Position numbers and translations under genes: made by a program. The notes beneath the pieces are model-generated. The model had not been told where the DNA came from and searched no databases. It saw nothing but the letters and a program-made list of their open reading frames with translations. Shown here piece after piece: positions 30,429-32,286 of a DNA stretch of 32,286 bases; the stretch's first letter is position 1; the number at the start of each line of letters is the position of its first letter. Source of the DNA: Clostridium sp. CAG:245 (lineage in GTDB: Bacteria; Bacillota; Clostridia; TANB77; CAG-508); assembly GCA_000435175.1 (NCBI GenBank), contig FR880056.1, forward strand, positions 1 to 32,286, in the 5' to 3' direction.

Positions 30429-30944
30429 ATAAAACAAGAATTACTAATTAATGAAAAAATTAGAGCAAAAGAAGTTCAACTAATTGGAGCAAATGGAGAA
30501 AAGCTTGGAGTAGTTGGTATTGAAGAAGCTTTAGACATGGCTGCAGAAGCTAAATTAGATTTAGCTTTAGTATCACCCAATGCACAGCCACCAGTTTGCA
30601 AACTTATGAATTATGGAAAATATAAGTTCGAGCAAGCTAAGAAAGAAAAAGAATCAAGAAAAAATCAAAAGACATTTGAGCTTAAAGAATTAAGAGTTAC
30701 TCCAAACATAGAGCAACATGATTTTGAATTCAAGGCAAAAAATGCTAGAAAATTCTTACAAGACGGTAACAAAGTTAAGATTACTGTTAGATTTAGAGGA
30801 AGAGAGCTAAATTATGTTAAGGCTGGAGAAGAAACTCTAAACGAATTTATAGAAAACTTATCTGATATTGCAACGGTTGAGAAAAAGCCTTTATTAGAAG
30901 GAAAGAACATGTTTGTAATATTAGCAAAAAAAGTAGAAAAATAG
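30429..30944 (+). CDS. infC: Translation initiation factor IF-3 with AUA start codon
   Basis: 171-aa factor that binds the 30S subunit and proofreads initiator tRNA and start codon. The ELLINEKIRAKEVQLI start, ALVSPNAQPPVCKLMNYGKY and KELRVTPNIEQHDFEFKAKNA are canonical. GGAGG (30416-30420) is 8 bases before ATA 30429, and no ATG, GTG or TTG fits that spacing. The in-frame GTG at 30420 overlaps the Shine-Dalgarno, and the ORF further upstream runs through the terminator. Non-standard starts (AUU, AUC, AUA) are typical of infC and let IF-3 limit its own synthesis. First gene of infC-rpmI-rplT. Confidence 0.93.
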   Translation: MKQELLINEKIRAKEVQLIGANGEKLGVVGIEEALDMAAEAKLDLALVSPNAQPPVCKLMNYGKYKFEQAKKEKESRKNQKTFELKELRVTPNIEQHDFEFKAKNARKFLQDGNKVKITVRFRGRELNYVKAGEETLNEFIENLSDIATVEKKPLLEGKNMFVILAKKVEK

Positions 30945-31012
30945 GAATATTGATAGTTAAAAACTATTTATATATATGGGAACATCCCAATACAATTAAG
31001 GAGGAAAAAATT

Positions 31013-31219
31013 ATGCCAAAATTAAAAACAAATAAAGCTGCTAAAAAAAGATATTCATATACAGCAACTGGAAAAGTAAAAAGAACAAAGTCAAATAGAA
31101 GACACTTACTAGCTAACAAAACACCAAGAGCAAAGGCTAGAGGAAAAGTTCAAGACGCTTATGCAGACAAGACATGCGAAGCAGGAATTAAAAGATTATT
31201 ACCATATGGTAACAAATAG
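31013..31219 (+). CDS. rpmI: 50S ribosomal protein L35
   Basis: 68-aa basic protein of the large subunit. PKLKTNKAAKKRYSYTATGK at the start and HLLANKTPRAKARGK in the middle are typical. AAGGAGG is about 10 bases before ATG 31013. Second gene of the infC operon; 68 bases separate it from infC. Confidence 0.96.
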   Translation: MPKLKTNKAAKKRYSYTATGKVKRTKSNRRHLLANKTPRAKARGKVQDAYADKTCEAGIKRLLPYGNK

Positions 31220-31245
31220 TAAGAATTAAGGAAGGTGAATAGAAA

Positions 31246-31599
31246 ATGGCAAGAGTAAAAACAGCAATAATTACACGTAAAAAACATAATAAAATATTAA
31301 AAAGAGCAAAAGGATATTATGGAGCAAAACATTACAGATTCAGAATGGCTAAACAACAAGTTATGAAATCTGGAAACTATGCTTTCGTAGGAAGAAAAGA
31401 TAAAAAATCTAACTTCAGAAAATTATGGATAGCAAGAATAAATGCAGCTGCAAGAATGAATGGTTTAACATATAGCCAATTAATCAATGGATTAAAGAAG
31501 GCAAATGTTGTAATCAACAGAAAAATGTTAGCTGAAATGGCAGTATCAGATCCAGCAACTTTCACAAAAGTAGCTGAAATAGCAAAGAAAACAAAATAG
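31246..31599 (+). CDS. rplT: 50S ribosomal protein L20
   Basis: 117-aa rRNA-binding protein needed early in 50S assembly, and in Firmicutes the repressor acting on the infC leader. ARVKTAIITRKKHNKILKRA, RFRMAKQQVMKSGNYAFVGR and RINAAARMNGLTYSQLINGL are canonical. GGAAGGTG precedes ATG 31246. Last gene of the operon, followed by a perfect terminator. Confidence 0.97.
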   Translation: MARVKTAIITRKKHNKILKRAKGYYGAKHYRFRMAKQQVMKSGNYAFVGRKDKKSNFRKLWIARINAAARMNGLTYSQLINGLKKANVVINRKMLAEMAVSDPATFTKVAEIAKKTK

Positions 31600-31611
31600 T
31601 TGATAAAAAGG

Positions 31612-31644
31612 TTATAGAAAATTTAGGTTTTCTATAATTTTTTT
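31612..31644 (+). terminator. Terminator of infC-rpmI-rplT
   Basis: TTATAGAAAA (31612-31621), loop TTTAGG, TTTTCTATAA (31628-31637), perfect 10 bp, then a T run. Confidence 0.93.
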
Positions 31645-32098
31645 GTTTCTTTTCCAATAATGTATTCAGAAAAATACAATTCGACAAAAACCGACAAATT
31701 TTAGAAATTAACAAAGAACTATTGCACTGGTGTGAAAATAATGATATCATCTAGGTGGAGTATTTATATCTATAACGTATATAGAAATAAATACGATTAA
31801 TGCAACAGAAATATATACGTGGTAGATGTATGTACGAAAATTAAATTTTATAGTAAAAAAGCACTTAATTGAATTAATAGAAATGCAATTAAGCAAAAAA
31901 ATAAAAATTAAATTCAACTAAAAACAAAATTTCTAAAATAAGAAATTTAAAAAGCAAAATAAACAAAAATATGAAGTATATGAATAAAACATAAGAAATA
32001 GTTGAAAATAATAAAAAGTACATAAGTAATAAAAAGTAATATGTTTATAATTTATGAAAATAAATTTTATAAAACTATTATACGAGGAGGAGAACAAT
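31645..32098. other. AT-rich gene-less stretch upstream of the prepilin-like gene
   Basis: No supported ORF or recognised RNA. It holds two Spo0A-box-like sites (31680-31697), an inverted repeat CTTAATTG/CAATTAAG (31864-31893) and AAATTTCT/AGAAATTT (31927-31948). A promoter for the following gene could not be fixed with confidence. Confidence 0.6.
31680..31697 (-). promoter_or_regulatory. Tandem Spo0A-box-like sites
   Basis: On the minus strand TTGTCGG (31697-31691) and TTGTCGAA (31687-31680) repeat with a 10-base period, the spacing expected for adjacent Spo0A monomers. The second is a perfect match to the core consensus. Confidence 0.4.
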
Positions 32099-32286
32099 AT
32101 GAAAAAGAATAAGGGTATAACCCTAGTTGCGTTAGTCGTTACAATAGTAGTTTTGTTAATTCTTGCAGGAGTAAGTATTAACCTGGTACTAGGCAATAAC
32201 GGAATAATAGCAAAAGCAAAAGATGCAGAAACAAAATCTGCAGAAGCAAGCCAAAATGATTTAAAAGGAATGAATGGTTTGGTAAG
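32099..32286 (+). CDS. Prepilin-like protein (partial, cut by window end)
   Basis: The first 62 codons are visible. A short basic leader MKKNKG is followed by ITLVALVVTIVVLLILAG, the prepilin-peptidase type signal with cleavage expected after G6. The mature N-terminus would be a long hydrophobic helix, then LVLGNNGIIAKAKDAETKSAEA. This form, with Ala instead of Glu at mature position 5, is common in clostridial prepilin-like or pseudopilin proteins. They may build type IV pilus or secretion structures, or simply be surface proteins. GAGGAGGAG (32084-32092) lies 6 bases before ATG 32099. The remainder of the protein is outside the window. Confidence 0.8.
   Translation, partial: MKKNKGITLVALVVTIVVLLILAGVSINLVLGNNGIIAKAKDAETKSAEASQNDLKGMNGLV

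Noticed and set aside
1..32286. CRISPR array, tRNA or rRNA genes
   Set aside because: No regularly spaced direct repeats with spacers, and no GC-rich cloverleaf or rRNA-like stretch was seen on either strand.

Overview
This window is AT-rich (roughly 30% G+C by eye) and comes from a low-GC, endospore-forming Firmicute, most likely a Clostridia member. The evidence is the set of sporulation genes (spo0A, spoIIID, yabG, sipL, yunB, a PdaB-like gene), the Veg/DUF4364/YigZ genes, AGGAGG-type ribosome binding sites, frequent TTG/GTG starts and TTGACA-17-TATAAT promoters. An uncultured gut lineage is plausible, but the species cannot be named from the sequence. No rRNA, tRNA, CRISPR array or complete insertion sequence was seen.

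Layout. 1-7650: a cut-off CDS tail, metG, a degenerate PdaB-like deacetylase, a 156-aa unknown, a double OB-fold single-strand binding protein, a 49-aa conserved-looking small protein, scpB, an editing-domain-less proS, and DUF4364 on the minus strand. 7700-15300: an Rpn/PD-(D/E)XK nuclease, a membrane-anchored J-domain protein, an orphan 2,4-diaminopentanoate dehydrogenase (ord), trmB, a cytoplasmic GH13 amylase (minus), a nucleoside deaminase and an MscS channel. 15480-22910: a response regulator/histidine kinase/WG-repeat membrane protein operon, then a PLP lyase-like protein, a BaiN/HI0933 flavoprotein and YigZ. 23000-28800: the sporulation block spo0A, [small toxin-like locus], spoIIID (minus), yabG, veg, sipL, yunB. 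28800-32286: an 86-aa membrane protein of foreign-looking composition, rplM-rpsI, an L20-type leader with infC-rpmI-rplT, and the start of a prepilin-like gene.

The most interesting part is 24082-24437, between spo0A and spoIIID. A 36-aa hydrophobic peptide gene has its own promoter. A perfect consensus promoter on the opposite strand faces it, and the two transcripts converge on a shared bidirectional terminator. Both RNAs are predicted to start with nearly the same sequence. The sense leader can mask its own Shine-Dalgarno site, and the two RNAs share a complementary 5' heptamer. This is the architecture of a type I toxin-antitoxin locus, and I do not recognise the peptide family.

The second theme is repeats. 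Three families of small palindromic elements sit at gene ends: five copies of a ~33-bp GC-rich REP-like palindrome; three ~100-bp AT-armed palindromes with a shared core; and a 124-bp element whose arms recur around the two-component genes and yabG. In several places an arm overlaps or supplies a stop codon. Other points worth a look are an AUA start for infC, a hairpin between the proS Shine-Dalgarno and its start codon, and possible Spo0A boxes.
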